From Bradyrhizobium manausense (GTDB lineage Bacteria; Pseudomonadota; Alphaproteobacteria; Rhizobiales; Xanthobacteraceae): a stretch of DNA of 64,000 nt. The first letter of the stretch is position 1, and every line of letters begins with the position of its first letter. The stretch covers positions 1 through 64,000 of the forward strand of contig NZ_JAFCJI010000007.1 of NCBI RefSeq assembly GCF_018131105.1, given 5' to 3'. A program made the position numbers and the translations under genes. The notes beneath the pieces were generated by a model that saw nothing but the letters and a program-made list of their open reading frames with translations, was not told the DNA's origin and ran no database searches. Shown one piece after another: positions 44,701-59,700 of the stretch.

Positions 44701-47700
44701 GACAGGCGTGATCTGCACCAGTTGGCCCTCGAAGAAGCCGCTGTCCAGCCAGCTCGAGCCGTCGGTGCGAACCAGCGTATCGAGCATCTTGCTGATGGCG
44801 GCGCCCTTGAGGTCACCGGCCATCCCGCTCAGCCCGGTCGTAGCCGTCAACGTCAGTTGCGTGTCGGTCACGCCCCCTGCGGCGATGGTGAAATCGCCCA
44901 CGCTCGTGCCATCATTGCGTTGCAGGCGGATGATCTCGCCCGCCGCGAAGTTGTCGTTTATGAAGCTTCCGATGCCGGAGCGCGTGATCACCGCCCCGTT
45001 CACCGTGACGTTGCCGGTGAACATCAGGAACGCCTGGTCCGCCGCGGTGTACTTGACGTTGCCGTTGTCGTAGACGCCGTTCGACTTGACGGTCGTGATG
45101 GTGATGGTCTGGCTGGCCGTGGAGTTGAACGTCCCCGCCACGCTCGGCAAGGTCGCGCCGCCGGCGTTGGTCAGCTTGATGAATTGATCGCCCACCGATC
45201 CCTTGGCGGCGTCAATCTTGTAAGTGCCGTCCACGCCGCCCGGGCCGGTGCCGGTAATCGTGATCGTCTGTCCCGGCAGGAAGCCGTCGGCGATGAAGCT
45301 GCCAAGCTGGGACCCGGAAGCGCGGGTGATCATCCAGGCGCTCGTCGCTGGATCCTGGCCAACCGAGATGTTGCCCTTGCTGAACAGAGTCAGCGTCTGG
45401 GTAAAGCCGGTCTGCTGCAGGGTGATTTGGCCGCCATTCGTGAGAATGTCGGTCTGTCCGTCGGTGATCACGTCGACGTTGACCGTGGTCTGCGGCACCT
45501 TGGTCAGGCGCATCGTGTAAGTGTCGGGGTCACCTGGGCCTTGCGTGGCCGTGCCGGCGCTCACCAATGTGCTGCCGCCGCTCTCGAGCGTGAAGACGCC
45601 CGCCGCGCCGTCATCAAAGACCTGCGCGTCGATGGTCTGGGTGATGCCCGAACCGTTGATGCGGAACTTCACGGGCAGCAATGCAGTGGGATTCTCGACG
45701 GCCGGAATCACCGTCAAACGCGTGGTCAGCGTCAGGATGGTGCCGGTCACGTCCACGCTCTTGATGACGAACAAGGCGTTGTTGGTCAGGCCGCCGGCGA
45801 TCGTCTGCGTGCCTGAGATGATGATGTTCTGGCCAGCCTTGTACCCGTCCGCGATCCAGCTGCCGGACGATCGCGTAATGGTATCGCCGGTCGCGTTCTG
45901 CGCGAAGGTCAGCGTGACGCCCGAATAGTTGATGCCCGTAGCGGCATTCTTGTAGGCGGTATCGGTCGTTAGCTGCCCGGCAATCGTGTCGACCACGGAC
46001 GCCGTGATCGTCGTGTCGTGCGCATCCTCGGTCGAAAGGCGCTGCACGGCATGCGTCGTCACGATGACCGGCGTGGTGTCGCCAGGTCCAAAGGTGATGT
46101 AGTACACGCCGTCCTGGTCGGGCAGCGCCGGCTGGACAACATGGAAGCGGGCATCGGTCGAACTCAGCGAAACCCGGAGATCCTTCGGCACGCTCGGATC
46201 GAGATACTGCGGATTGATCGCCACCTGGACGGTGCCGGTCGGCGCGGTTGCGAGCTCAACCGCGAAATAGTCGTCCACCGCAGTCACCGGAGGCGGATCA
46301 GCAGGCGTGTTCAAGGGGCTTGCGCCCTCGAGCACCTTGGTCACGCCGTCGACCGGCCGGCCATAGCCCGGATATTTCACGAAGTCCGGCACCGTCACCG
46401 TGGCGTCGAGCTGGGTCACCTTGACCGCAGGCTGGTCGTTGTCGTGGACCGTCACCTCGACGTTGCGCACAATCGCGTGGTCGAAGGTCGGATCGGTGCT
46501 CAGCACCGTGTGGCTGATCGCAACCGTGCGGTCGCCTTCGGCGAGCTGGTCGTCGACCGCCAAGACGTGAACATACTGTTCCGTGTCCCAATTGCTGCTG
46601 TCGAACACGAGCACGATGGCACGCGCCGGCACGTGGATGAGCGTGCCGTTGAGCACGATGTCGCGCGCATAGGCTTCCGGCGTCAGCAGGCCGGCCTTGT
46701 CCTTATCGCCCATGGCAAGGGGATTGCCTGAAGCCAGCAGGATGCTGTCGCCAAGTCCGAGCGTGTCGGTGATGTCGCCAGACGCCGGAACGAGGGCGCC
46801 GCCCGTGACATGCTCCTCTTCCGGGTTCATTGCTGCCGAGATCGTGACGTAGACGGATGTTCCGACTACGGGGATGTGCCCGAGTCGAATGCCGTAGACA
46901 TCGTCGGCGGGATTGGCACCGGGATTGGCATTGATCTTCTTGCCTTCCGTCACATCGGTGATACCCGGGCTCAAATCGTCCGGAACGTTCTCATCGATGA
47001 TCACCTGCCCCTGGTCGGGACGTGAAACGCTGAGCGAGATACCATCGGGAACGACCGGCTTGTATGCCCCGTCGTCGGTCGAGATGCGCTGATTGATGGT
47101 CGAGCTCGTGCCGTTGATATCGCGCGACACCACGTCACCGGCCACGTCGCCCGCGACATTGATGGCATCGTTGCCAAGTCCGCCGATCACGCGCACGGCC
47201 ATGCCTGGCGGCGTGCTCAACACATCGATCGTATCGTCGCCTTCGAGCGCATCGACCTCGAGCACCTCGATGTTCTTGTAGGTCACGGTCAGACCGGCGC
47301 CGAAGATACCCTTGTCGGTGACGACGATATGGTCGGCGAACTCAGTACCGAGGATCACCAGCTTGTCGAAGCCGGAGCCGCCATCGACCGAAACCGGCGC
47401 GTTGATGTTGTATTCGACCTGGTTGTTGCCGGCACCGGTGCGGATCGCCGTCTCGGCCGCCGTGGAGAAGCCCTTGGTCAGCTTCGGCATCGCAATCTGC
47501 TGCACCGGATCGAGCCAGACGATGTCGCCGCTCACGGGATCGGTCTGGGCAAGCGCGAATGCGCGAACCGTGAACAGGTCGTTGCCGTCGTCGCCTTCGA
47601 GACGCAGCACCGCCTGGTTGCTGTAGACCGAGAACGTGTCGTCACCGCTGCCGCCCTCGGCCACCAGCGGAGAGGTCGCACCGGCGGACAGCCAGCCGCG

Positions 47701-50700
47701 TGTCGTCGCCACCGTGCCATAGACGCTCTGCGGGGTGAGCGAGTTAGCAAGCTGCGGGAACAGGTCCGCGGCAGTGACGATGGATCCACCCAACGTGTTG
47801 CCGAGCGGCCCAGGTTGGTGTGTGCTGCCGTCGCGCTGATAACCGTAGATCTGTCCGATCTGGAACGTGTCGTTGGCAGCACCGCCGTCCAGGGTGGTGC
47901 TGGTGGCTTCGTCGTCGACCGCGAAGTAATCGTTGCCGCCCTGCCCGAACACCATCAACCGGCCATTGATCGAGCTGTCGTAGTTGATGCGCTGGACCGA
48001 CTGCGTGCGTACGGTTCCGTCGCCCGGCACGTCGGAGGTCTGCGCCTGCGTGAGGGCCGAACCAGACTTGGTCGGATCGAAATCGAGCACGGCAACGAAG
48101 GCCGACTCGTTTGCGTAAAGCTCGGGACGGGCTCCGGATTCGCGCGGAATATCGGTCGTGCGGCGGAGCAGGAAGATATCGTCGAACGCCTTGCCTTCGC
48201 CGATGAAGTTCGGATCGATATTGTCCTTGCCGTAGACCGAGAGATTGTTGACGCCGTCCGTCGGCCCGCCGGTGTCGAGCACGTTGATGACGTAATTGCG
48301 ATTGTCTGTGTCGCCCGGCACTCCCTGCGTACCCGTCGTATTGATGACGTAGGTATCGGTGCCGGCCTGGCCGTCGAGGGTCAGCGTGTCGCTCGACGCC
48401 GTCGCGGCGACGGTCTGGCCGTACACCATCGACTGCAGCTGGTTGACCACGAAGAAGTCTTCGCTGTCGCCCGTCGGCGCAAACGGATTGAGCCTGGTAT
48501 TCTTGATCTTGACGTTGACGTTCGAGGCCGCCGTGACCACCCGAGCGGAGCTCAGTGTCAGCACCGTAGCCGCAGCTGAAATGCCCGTAACGGTATAGAC
48601 GCGATTGTTGGCGATAGGATCGCCGGGATCGCTGGATTCGACCGTGATGACGTCGCCGATCGCGAACCCGGCGAAGGTGCCGCCGTCCGTGCGCGTGATG
48701 GTGTCGCCATTGGGATTAGGCGCAAACGTCACCTGCGCATCAATGCCGGCCGTGGTTGGGGTCGGCGTGTTGCTGCCGTAGGCGCGCGTGGTGCCGCCGG
48801 AATAGAACGACATGAGGCGAACCGGCCCGAGCCCGCCGGTCGGAATCGTCTGGTCTTGTCCGCCCGGAATCGGCGACGACGAGGTGCCGCTCAGGCCGCC
48901 GAGCCACGTCTCGTCAAAGAAGATCTGGTCGGTGTCGGCGTTGCCGAAGATGCGAGTGAGATATCCGCTCGCGGTCGGGCCGTGCGCGATGACGCCATGC
49001 AGGTGCATCACGGTGCCGAAATCAGGCGTGTCGTCCGGCGTGTCGGCATCGAATTGCGCGACGCCACTGGAAAGCTCGCCGGTCCGGCGGAAATCGCCGT
49101 AGATGTCGACGTTCTTGCCGGCGAGAATCTGCGAGTTCTCCTCCGTCGTCACGTTGTCGGCGACGCGCAGCAGGATCGAGCCGTTTGGCGTGTTGACGAG
49201 ACCGTGCACCATGGTCTCCGGCGCGTTCTCGAGGAACAGCACGCTTCCGGAATCCAAGAGATGCAGATCCTCGCCCTGCACGGCGCTCTCGCGCACCGTG
49301 AAGCGGATGTTGCCGTTGATGTCTCCGTCGCCGCCGGCAATTCCCAGGGCCTGCAACAGCACGACTTCGGCATCGCGGGCGTAGAACGTACCTACGGCGG
49401 TCGTCGGCAGCGCTTCGCTCAGATCGATGCTGCCGGTCGCCCGTGCCCCGATCGTGCCATAGCCGTAGGCCTGCGAATCGATTTCGAGATCATTGCCGCC
49501 GCTCGAATCGCCGATATTGCCGCCCTCGGCGAACAGGTTGATCGTATTGCCGATGACGTTGGCCGTATCGGCGCCGACGCCGCCATTGCGGGCATCGACG
49601 ATGGAGCCCGGATCGGTCGCGAGCGTGACGTCGCCCTTGGTTTGCACCAGACCGACCTCGAGGTCGTCGATCTCGCGACCAGAGCCATCGAGGGGCCCCT
49701 TCCCGCCCAGCAAGCTCTGCGACTCGAGGCCGCGCACCACTTCGGTAATGAAGATGCCTTGCGTGTTGGCCTTGCTGGCCACCGCGATGTCGTTGGCGGT
49801 CAGTACACCGAGGCTCGATCCCGATCCATAGAGTTCGTCAACATTGATCTCGAGGAAATTATCGGTGGATCCGATACCGCCGGTGCCGGACTTGTCGCTC
49901 GCCGTGCCGGTAATGCCGCTGTCGCCCGCCGTCATCGTGATATTGACGGCGGTGACGTCGGCTTCCGAACCGATGCCATCGTTCAACGCATCGATGATCA
50001 TCCTGGGCGAATGCAGCGTCACGTCGTTCGCGGTCGACATGATGCGGCCGACGCGCAGATCGTCGGTCTTTTCGGCCAGATCGATCCAGCCGTTGGTCAG
50101 AACGTCGACATGGTGGGTGTCGGACGGACCGGGCGTGCCAGGTGCGCCATTGAGGTCGATCTCGGTGATCGCACTGATATCGATGATCTCGGGGCTCACG
50201 GCAACGGGCTTGGCCGCTGCAACAATGATGTTGTGCTTCGAGGTGATGCCGGCCCGTGTGCGGCTGCCAGTCTCGTCGAGTGCCTTGATCAGATATGTGC
50301 TGTCGATGTGCGATGGATTCGAGCCGAAAACGCCGACATCCTGGTTCTTCCGCGGGCCGGCATCTGGTTCGTAGAAATTGTAGTCCGGATCAACCGAGGG
50401 CGCGCCGATCACGTTGATTCCGCCGACCTGGCCGACGCTCGTCTCCTGTACGCTGCCACGCAGCAACAGATTCGCGTCGCCGTCGGTCTTTACCGCGTCG
50501 ATCACGACGGAATACGCACCGGTTTCCCGTTCGCGGCCCCGCACGTCGAGATAGGCGAATCCCTGCGCCCCGGTTCCAGTCGCAATGACGGTGAAGCGTT
50601 GCGCCGGCGTGAGCGAGTGCTGGTCGGTCGCCGATGTGCCGCTGAGATCGATCGTGATCGGCGTCGTCGGACTGTTGACGTGCGCCAACTGTATATGCAA

Positions 50701-53700
50701 CGCGTCGACGGCGATCACGTAATAGTAGTCGTTGTCCGTCAGGTTGCCGAGGGTCGTCCCCGAAATCTTGTGATACTGGACCAACTCTCCATTGAAGAAC
50801 TGATTGCGTCCAAGATAGATCGAACCATCGGTTCCGCTCACCCGTGCCGCGATGAACTGAGTCGGCGCCGGCACACTTCCGGTGTCGACGACGTCGACAT
50901 TGACCCGGTGGTTGGTGTTCGGCGTCTGCCCGAAGGCATCACCGGGGTTCTGCCCGATGCTGCCGGCATAGGCCTCGAGATCCAGGATATTGGTGCGGAT
51001 CAGCGAGCTCGGATCGGCCGGCAACAGGCCTGGCGCATCCGGGTCTGCAGCGCGGCTCGCACTCGACAGGATGTCACCGGCCTTGTTGACCACGCGCGTC
51101 GTGCCGATCGGGTTCTCGATCAGGCCATTGAGCGTGATGGACGGCCGCGAAGCGCTGGTGCTCTCGATATCGACCAGCGTCGGAGCGACCGTACGTTTGA
51201 TCGCAAACGTCAAGCCGCGCGAACCGGTATTGCTGATATCGACCTTCGGCTCAACCGTGCTGTTGATCACGTTGATGAGGTTCACTTCGAGCGGCTTGCT
51301 CGAATCGTTCTTGATCAGAACGTGGTCAAATGTGTCGCGGAACTCCCACGTTCCACCGACGCCATTGATATGGCTGGTGGCAGCGAAGAAGACGTCTCCC
51401 GGATCCTGGTTGCGGATGTCATTGACGACGATGGTGCCGCTCTTGATCTGACCGGACGTCTTGGTCGCGGATTCCCCCGGAGTGGCGCTGTCGTCCACAG
51501 TCACGTTCACTGCCCGGAAGATGTTGCCGCTGCCATCGATTTCCAGATCCGGCGACCGCCCGGCCAGGATCGTGACATCCGAGCTGAAGTCGATCTGCGG
51601 CGTGATGGTCGTCGAGCCGGCCTCGCCCGCACTGCCGACCGCAAGCGAGCGGCGGCTGACGTCGTGCGGCCTCGTCACGTCGATCGTCCCGTTGGTCGTA
51701 TTGACGTCGAAGGCGAGATGCTTCGCGAACTGCGCATCGCCGTTGTTGTCGTGCAGCAAGCCCGCATCGTCCGGATCGCCCGAGGCAGCGCGTGGCCCGG
51801 CGGTGACCTTGGCGCGCGGCGAGCCGTTGCCGCTGCCGTTAATGTTCGAATTCAACGTCGTATTGTTGGTCGACGTCGAATCGACGAATCCGAACAGACC
51901 GGTCGCGCGACCGAACGAGTTCGATTCGATATGAACGTCGTGTTTCGACAGATCCAGATTGCCGTAGCGCGTGACGAAATCAACGCCTTCAAAGCCGGTT
52001 ACAGTCGCGCTGTCGTCAAGCAGCACCTTGAGCGGCGAGACCACCGTGACGGTGGATTCGCCGGTGCCTGCCGCCACGAGGCCCGTACCGTAGCCCTCGG
52101 CATGGGCAATGACGGTCATCTCGGGCACGAGTGCTGCGAGGATGACCGTACGCCCTTCGATTGCCGCCGCCGGCTTGATCTCGACCTGGGTCAGGCTCGA
52201 GCCACCGGTGCTGGTCGCCGTCGCGTTGCCGTCGCCACCAAACCCGAGGCCGCTGGCATGCGCATTGGTGTTCTGGAACACCTTCCGGTTTGCAGTCACC
52301 TTGACGTTGTTGCCGGCGAGAATGTCGGAATCGTCGAAGACCGTTGCGGTCGTCGTATCCGTAATGTCGGAGTGCGCGTTGGCTATGGCCACGCCGACCG
52401 CTCCGCCCGTGATCGAATGGGCCGAGACGTCGGCATGATCCTCGGTGGAGGCCGCCAGCGTGAAGTTTTGTCCGGCGATGATACGGGTGTTGGCTCCGAT
52501 ATAGGCGATCGATTCGTGCTTCGCGTCGTCCTGATTCACGGTAGCGGTCGGATCGCCGACGCCGACGAACCCACCCGTCTCGTTCTTCGAACTCGCCGTC
52601 GCGCTCGTTATCGCGTTGCTGGTAACGGAGACGTCCGTCCCAGCTGTCACCAGGCCCGCCGTCAGGTAGGCAGTGACATCCGGATTGTCGTCGACCTTGC
52701 CGTCGTTGATGTTGACGCCGACGAAGCCGCCACCCGAGCCGTTGGCAACGGCCGACGAGACGCCGTCGCCCGTCGGCGGCGACAACAGGCTGAGCGACGT
52801 TCCGCCCGGGCCCAGCAATTGCGCGTTCAGCGCGAAAGCTCCCGAGAGATCGATCCGCAACTCCTGCTGACCCGTGCCCTTTGAGGTGAGGTCGATGGAT
52901 TCCGGACCAATATGATGGATGCCGCCAGGCGTGCCGCCGCCAAGGATCCCAAGCGTCAGCAGCACATGGTTCGAATCCGCGAGGCTGAAGTGGTCGGGAT
53001 CGTTCGTCGGATTGACGACATAGAGTTGCTGGCCGTCGAGGTTCACGCCGTTACCCGTCATCGGGAAATCGGAGAGCTTCGTCAGCTGCTGGATCGTGCT
53101 GTCACCGACGGTCTTGGTGAAGCCGCCGTTGGTCACCTGGTTCACTGCGGTGAGCGTCAGGACATTGCCGCTGACCCCGCCGAGCGCGATCGTGTACGAA
53201 CCGTTGTTGGCTCCGGTTCCGCTGATCGTGATCTGCTGCTTCTCGGCAAAGCCGTGGTCGGCCCAATTGAAGCCGGCCGCCGCCGTGATCGTGTCGCCGC
53301 CGGCATTCTTGGCAAAGGTGAGCGGGAGCGACAAATTGCCTTCAAGCGCGATCGCAGTCGTGCTCTGCACAAGCGCATTGACGGCGTTCAGATTGTCGGT
53401 CGCGAAATCGTCGATCGTGACGGTCAACGTGCCGCCGCTCACGCTCTGGAGCGTGTAGCTCCCGCTGTTGGCGCCGGCACCACTGATGCTGATCGATTGA
53501 TTGTTCTGGAATCCGAATTCAGACCAGTCATGGCCGTCGGACCGCGTGATCGTGCCTTTCCCCGCACCGTTGTTGTGGAACGTGATGGTGACGGTGTCGA
53601 TCGCGCCGAGTTGCACCGTATCGGTGCCCGTCGATCCGGCGTTGATGATCTGGTAGATCTGTCCGTCCTGCAGACCTCCGATGACCTTCGCTGCTCCGGA

Positions 53701-56700
53701 CTTCGGCCCGGGCGGAACGCTGCTGGTCGCAGTGTACTTCACCAGGTTGCCGTTGGAGAAGCCAGGGTCGGCGACCTGGCCGGTGGCCGAGTTGATGTAC
53801 TGGATGTTGTTGTTATTGGCGGGATTCAGCGTTGCGACGTTGGCGATGTGTCCGAGATCCGGATCATCATAGCTTGTGAGGCTACCCGAAACGTCGACCT
53901 GCTTGCTGTTGAAGCTCAGCGTGACCGGCGCATGGTAGGTGACGGCTTCACCGTCGGTGAATCCGTGACCGGTAAGGCTGATCACCGTGCCGGAGGCCGG
54001 GGGCGTGAACTCCTTGGAGGTGTAGGTAAAGCCGGGATCCTGAAGCTTGATGCGCGTGCCGTCGATCAGCAGGACCTTGTAAACCTGACCAGGATTGAGC
54101 CCGCCGATACCCGTGCCTATGGGCTCGTATTCGACCAGGTCACCGTTCTGGAGATTGTGCGCCGACGGCGTCGTGATGATGTCGGTCACCGGATCAGCGG
54201 AAGCGCCATCGAACACCGCACCGAAGGCCAGGTGGCTTGGATCCGCCGCGATCACAGTCCGCAGCGCGATCGGCGTGCCGTTACGGTCGGCCGCGTTGCT
54301 GACGAGGCCGCCGACTGCGCCATCAGGAACCTGGACCGTATCGCCGGTCTGCAAGCCATGATTGTCGACCTGAATCGTATTGTTCAGCGGATCAGCCAGC
54401 AGCGGATCGACGAGGTCGCCATTGCCGCCGTCGGCGTTCTTGATCTGGTAGGTCGGAGGCGGATTGATTTGGACCGAGTCGGCTATCGCAGAAACCGTTA
54501 TGCTCGTGCCGGCGTGAACCGCAGGCGGATCGATATAGGCGAGCACCGTCGGGTGGATGTTGGTGTAGGAGGTCGAGCCGCCGAGATTGACGAATCCGCC
54601 GCCGACGCCCTTGGTGATGGCGTCTCCCTCGGGATGGTCGGCGGCTTCCACATCGATGAAGCCGCTGGTCACAATGCTGCCGCCGCTCGATATATATGCG
54701 CTCACGTTCGGCGTGACGATCACCTTGGAATCGTTCGACTGCCCGCTCAAGAGGCCACCGCTCACCGCCTGCGCGGTGGCGCTCGCGGTCTCCGTGCCAG
54801 TCGCCTTGATCGTCAGGTCGGATGCGCCCGGGCCGCTGCCGTTCGCGACGCTGCCGTCGAGATGCGCCTTGGTTGTCCCGCCCGTATCGGCTTCCGCCTT
54901 GCTCGCACCAACGCCCAGGAGCCCGCCGGCGGCGCCTTCGGATTTGGCAACGGCGTGGTTATTGGAGACGGCGGTGATCTCCACCTTGCCGGCAGAGTTG
55001 ACGCTGCTCTTGACCTCCGCTTCGATCGTCGGGAGCATGATGGACTTGGCGCCCGGGACGACCACGCCGATGAGCCCGCCGGCTGACGCTTGCGAATCCG
55101 CGCTGGCGCCGTATTGGTCATCCTTGCCGTCGTTCGTGGTGGCCTTGACGTAGACGTTGCCGGCCTGTGTCGTGCCGGTGCCGATGCTGGCCGTCACGGT
55201 CGGCTCGACATCCGACTTGGTAATCGACACGCCAACCGACAGGCCTTCGCCGCCGGAGAAACCTTCGACGAGCGTGTCGATATTTTCGATCGCCGCAGCG
55301 GTGACATGGATGTCGTTGCTCACCTTGACGTCGGCCAGGTCGCCAATCGTCGCGCTCGCTCCCGACGTGTCGGTCGCGTATGCGAAATTGACCGCCAGCG
55401 CCAGCAGCACGCCTCCCGACACCGCTACCGCGTGCACATCGGCCGTATTGTCCGACGTGGCCGAAACCGTCAGCGAGCCGACCGTGTCGGTCTGGCCGAT
55501 ATCGGCGCCGCCATCGACAGTTGCGCTCGCGCCACCACTCAGTTCGACTTCCGTGTAGGACGCGCCGGCAGCTGCCGCGCCGACCTGCATCATGCCGGTC
55601 AGTTCTGTGATGTTGCGGGTATTGCTCGCATTGACCGTCACATCGTCGGCCTTGGTCACATTGCCAAGGCTGGCTTGTGCCAGGCTGGTATCCGTTATCG
55701 AAACGACGCCCGCACCGATCGCTATGCCGCCGGCCGAGCCGTCAAGCGCATGCAAGTTAAAGTGCTCGTCGAGGATTGCATTGACGTCGATATTGCCGCC
55801 CGCGCTGAGCGTGCCATCGGCAAACGCGGTCACGTTGTCGCCGAGCGACACGATCGAGACTGCCGCACCGATACCGACGATGCCGCCGGCGATCTGGCCA
55901 GTGAAGACCGTGATGTGGTCTGATTCGTTCGCCTTGACGCCGATCTTGCCGCCGGCCGTTAATGTGGCACCGGCTTCCACACTTGCCGACGTACCGGGCG
56001 GCGTCAGGATCGCGAGATTCACCCGTTTCGTGATGCTTGTCTGGGTCGGCGCACTCGCATTGACGCTGCTCGCGGCCGACTGGGTACCGAACTTGGTCGC
56101 ATTGCCGACAATCTGATGACCGCCGAGACCGGCCGAGCTGAAATGAATGGCATTGATGTCGTTCATGGCGTCGCTGTGCGTATTGTAGAACTTGAAGACG
56201 CCGCCGCCGGTATCCCTCACGTAATAGGTTCCACGATCCGTCAGCCCCCCGATATCGGTTCCGCTAACGCCGTGTGAATAGGTGACCTTGTCTCCGGTCT
56301 TGAGGCCGCTGGATGCGCCGAGATTGATGGTGCCCGCGCCGGGACCAGTCGTTACCGCACCCGCCACATCGAATTCCGCGCCGCCCGAGAACTGGCCGAT
56401 CGCATCCGTAGTGGCACTGCTGCTGCTCTGCGCCTGACTCCCGGCGTCCTGATCGGCTTCGCCGTTGCCAATATTCGTCGAATTTTTCGCGCTTTCGTTA
56501 CCGTCGTTGTCCTTGGCAGTCCGCTTGATGGTCGATCCGATCGACCAAACGCTGACTGCACCGCCCACACCAACCGCGCCGACGGCGCCGCTGACATCGA
56601 CCCCCGTTATGTCCTTCTTGCCAAGCGCATTGACCTCGATGTCTGCCAATGCGTTCACCTGTGCATCGGCTTCTATGACCGCCTTGGTGTTGTTCTTGAC

Positions 56701-59700
56701 GCTTCCGATGTCGACCGCGCCCGACACGCCCACGGCGCCTGCCGCGACGCCGACCACGAAGGTCTGCACGTTCAGCCTGTTGGCCGCATTGACGTAGACG
56801 CTCTGGTTGTCGTGCGCATCGTCCTGATGCAGCGTGTTGATGAACGCATGGTCATTGATGACCGCGTCCGTCTCGCTGCTGATCAGGGTCACGCCGACCG
56901 AGCCGGACGCTCCGACGTAGCCGAAGCCGCCCGCCGCCACGATGTGAAGGATGTCTTCGCTCGATTCCGCCTGGACGATGACGCCACCCGGTGCGGGTGT
57001 CTTCTTCTCGAACCCACTGGCGATAATGTTGCCGTCGAACGCATCCGCAACGCCAGCGCCACCGAGCGCATCGACATGGGCGTGATCGCTGATGAAAGCT
57101 TCTGTATCCTTGGTAAGGACCATGACGCCGACCGAGGCGCCGACACCAACGAAGCCGCCAGCCAGCGCGCCAGACAGCTCGAAGATATGCGTGTCGTCGG
57201 TCGCCGAAAGGTAGAAGTCGCCGCCGGCGAATACGGTGGCATGATCTCCGACGCTTGCCCATGCGTGATTGTCGATGCTGAGCACGTCGACGGCGCCGCC
57301 GACACCGACCGTGCCGGCCGCGATGCCGAATCCGACCATCACGACGTTTTCTCGCGCGGTCGCCTCAACGGTAACGTCGGCGAGCGCGTTTACCGTCGCC
57401 GATGAATCGATGTGCGCCTTGGTCGTGTTGGTCACGACATTGACGCCGACAGCCGGCGCGACGGCAGCTCCGCCCGCGACGGCAATCGTGCCGGCAACCG
57501 CCAGATGGTAGAAATCATCGCCCGCGCCGACCAGGACCGACTGCAGCGGATTGGCGGGATTCACCGAGGTATCGGTGTTGACGTTGGCACCCTGGCCGAC
57601 ATAGGCCTCGGTATCGGCGTTGACGACGTCGACTCCCGCCGACACCGCGACTCCCGCGGCGCCGCCCACAGCGAAGCTCACCGAGAAGGTCCGGATCTCG
57701 TCCTGATTGGTCGCTGCAACCGCCACCCCGTGGAATCCGGGAGTGGAGTCGAGCTTGGTCGTGCGTGCGCCACCGAGCGAACTGTCCTTGCCGCTGATGT
57801 CCTGGGCGCTGCCGCTGTTCTGCAGGTCCATGCTCCCAAGCGTCGGGGTGCCCACTTGGCCCTTGCTGCGCAACGTCGCGTGGTCTCCGCTGGTCGCTGC
57901 CGTCTTGGTGCCAGCGCTACCCGTGTCGATGCCCACGCCTCCGCCCGCGTTTGGATGGTTCGGGTCGAAGGACTTCGTCTGCGTATTGCCCGGATTGCTC
58001 GCCGCCGTGTCGAGATCAGGGTTGATGCGCCCGGTGTTGACCGACAGACCGGCTCCATGTCCGTCGCCGGTGACGGTGGCGCCGGCCCCGATGAAGGCCA
58101 GCGTGCTCTTGTTCATGACGTTGACGCCAGCCGCGGCACCGATACCGACACCACCGCCGGCGATCGTGCCAACGATCTCGTTGATATCCGTGAGATCGTT
58201 GGCGTGGAGCACGACGCTGCCGAGCGCATGCACATCGCCCGGACCCGCTGAGGCCACACCGTCTGTCGGATCGTCGCCGATAAACGCGCGAGTCTCCAGG
58301 TTGAACACGTGGACGCCGGCATTGACTGCAACACCGACCGACCCCACCGCGGCGCCGGCGGACACTGAAACCAGGTTCTCGCTCGAATCCGCGGTGACCT
58401 GGATGTTGCCGAGTACGTCGGCATTCACACCGGACCCGATAAAGGCATTGGTGTGCTTGGTGTAGACGCCGACATCGGCGCCGACGCCGACCCCGGCATC
58501 GCCGCCGAACGCGAGCTCGCCGGCCACCGAGATCACGCTGGTGTCGTCCTTGGCGCTGATCGTCAGATCCTGCGCCCCTGGATCGAGCGCATTGTCGATC
58601 GTGATCGTTGCACTGTCCCCGACATAGGCGGTCGTCGTCTCGTCGAACACATTCACAGCAGCCGAACCTGCAACGCCGGCCGTGCCACCGGCTGCGCCGG
58701 CGGCGGCAATCGTCAGGACGTCCTCGCTGGTGAACGCGGTGATCAACACGCCATCGCCACCCGCCGTGACGACGCTGCTATTACCGGCATAAGCCTGGAC
58801 GGTGGCGGAATGAATGAGGTCGCTATTGGCGATGCCGAAGCCAGCCGTGCCGCCAGCGCCGACGGTTCCTGCGATCATCGTGGCGTTGAAACCGCCCGTC
58901 GCGGTGATCGAGACCGCACCTTGCGCGAGAAGATGGGCGGAATTGTCGAGATAGGCGTCATCTTCACTATCGACGACCACGACCGCGAACGATCCGGCAA
59001 CGCCGGCGCTGTCACCCACACCAAGTGTGGCAACGACCGTCAGGATGGTCTCGGTCGCATTCGCGGTGACGTCGGCGCCGCCGCCCAGCGTGACATGAGC
59101 GCCATTGCCGATGTAGGCACGGGTGTCCTTGTTGAGTACCTCGACGTCGAGACTGCCGCCGACGCCGGCCGAACTGGTGCTGACACCAAGTCCACCGGCG
59201 ACGTTCGTGATGGTCGTTTCGTTGGTGGCCTGGACGGAAAGCGTCTGGCCTGCACCGTGGGCGAAGCCACCGCCTAGGATGGACTTCTGGTTCACCTGCG
59301 TGCCGGCACCGATATGTGCGTCTGCGGTGACGTCGAAGACGTCGACGATGACCGCTCCGGCAACCGCCGCACCGCCGGAACTGGCCGCGCCCGCGACCGC
59401 GATGGAGGTGAAGGACACGTCGACGAACGAGACCGGAATCGGGGCCGGATCGAGCGTCGCCGTCGCATGGACCGCGATGGCGCCGGCAGCGTCGGCCGAG
59501 GCAGATTCAATGAAGGCCTTGGTGGATTGGTTGACGACAGCAACCGCGACTGCGCCGCCGACCGTCGTACCTCCAGTGGAGAGGGCGCCCGCCGCGGCGA
59601 GCGTCTGGATTCTGGTGTCCTCGGACGCCGTTACGGTGATGCCACCGCTCGAGGTCAGATGCGAGCCGGAGCGGGCCGACGCCTCCGTCTCCAGGTTGTT

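Noticed and set aside
48856..52884. Plus-strand open frame of 1,342 codons opposite the giant gene, and similar ones at 40129-43059, 37531-39987, 43594-45816, 52912-55086 and 61387-63228
   Set aside because: They mirror the giant gene's G/C-rich codons, are very rich in Arg/Asp/His/Val without domain patterns, and lack credible start sites. The minus-strand protein has clear repeats and domains throughout.
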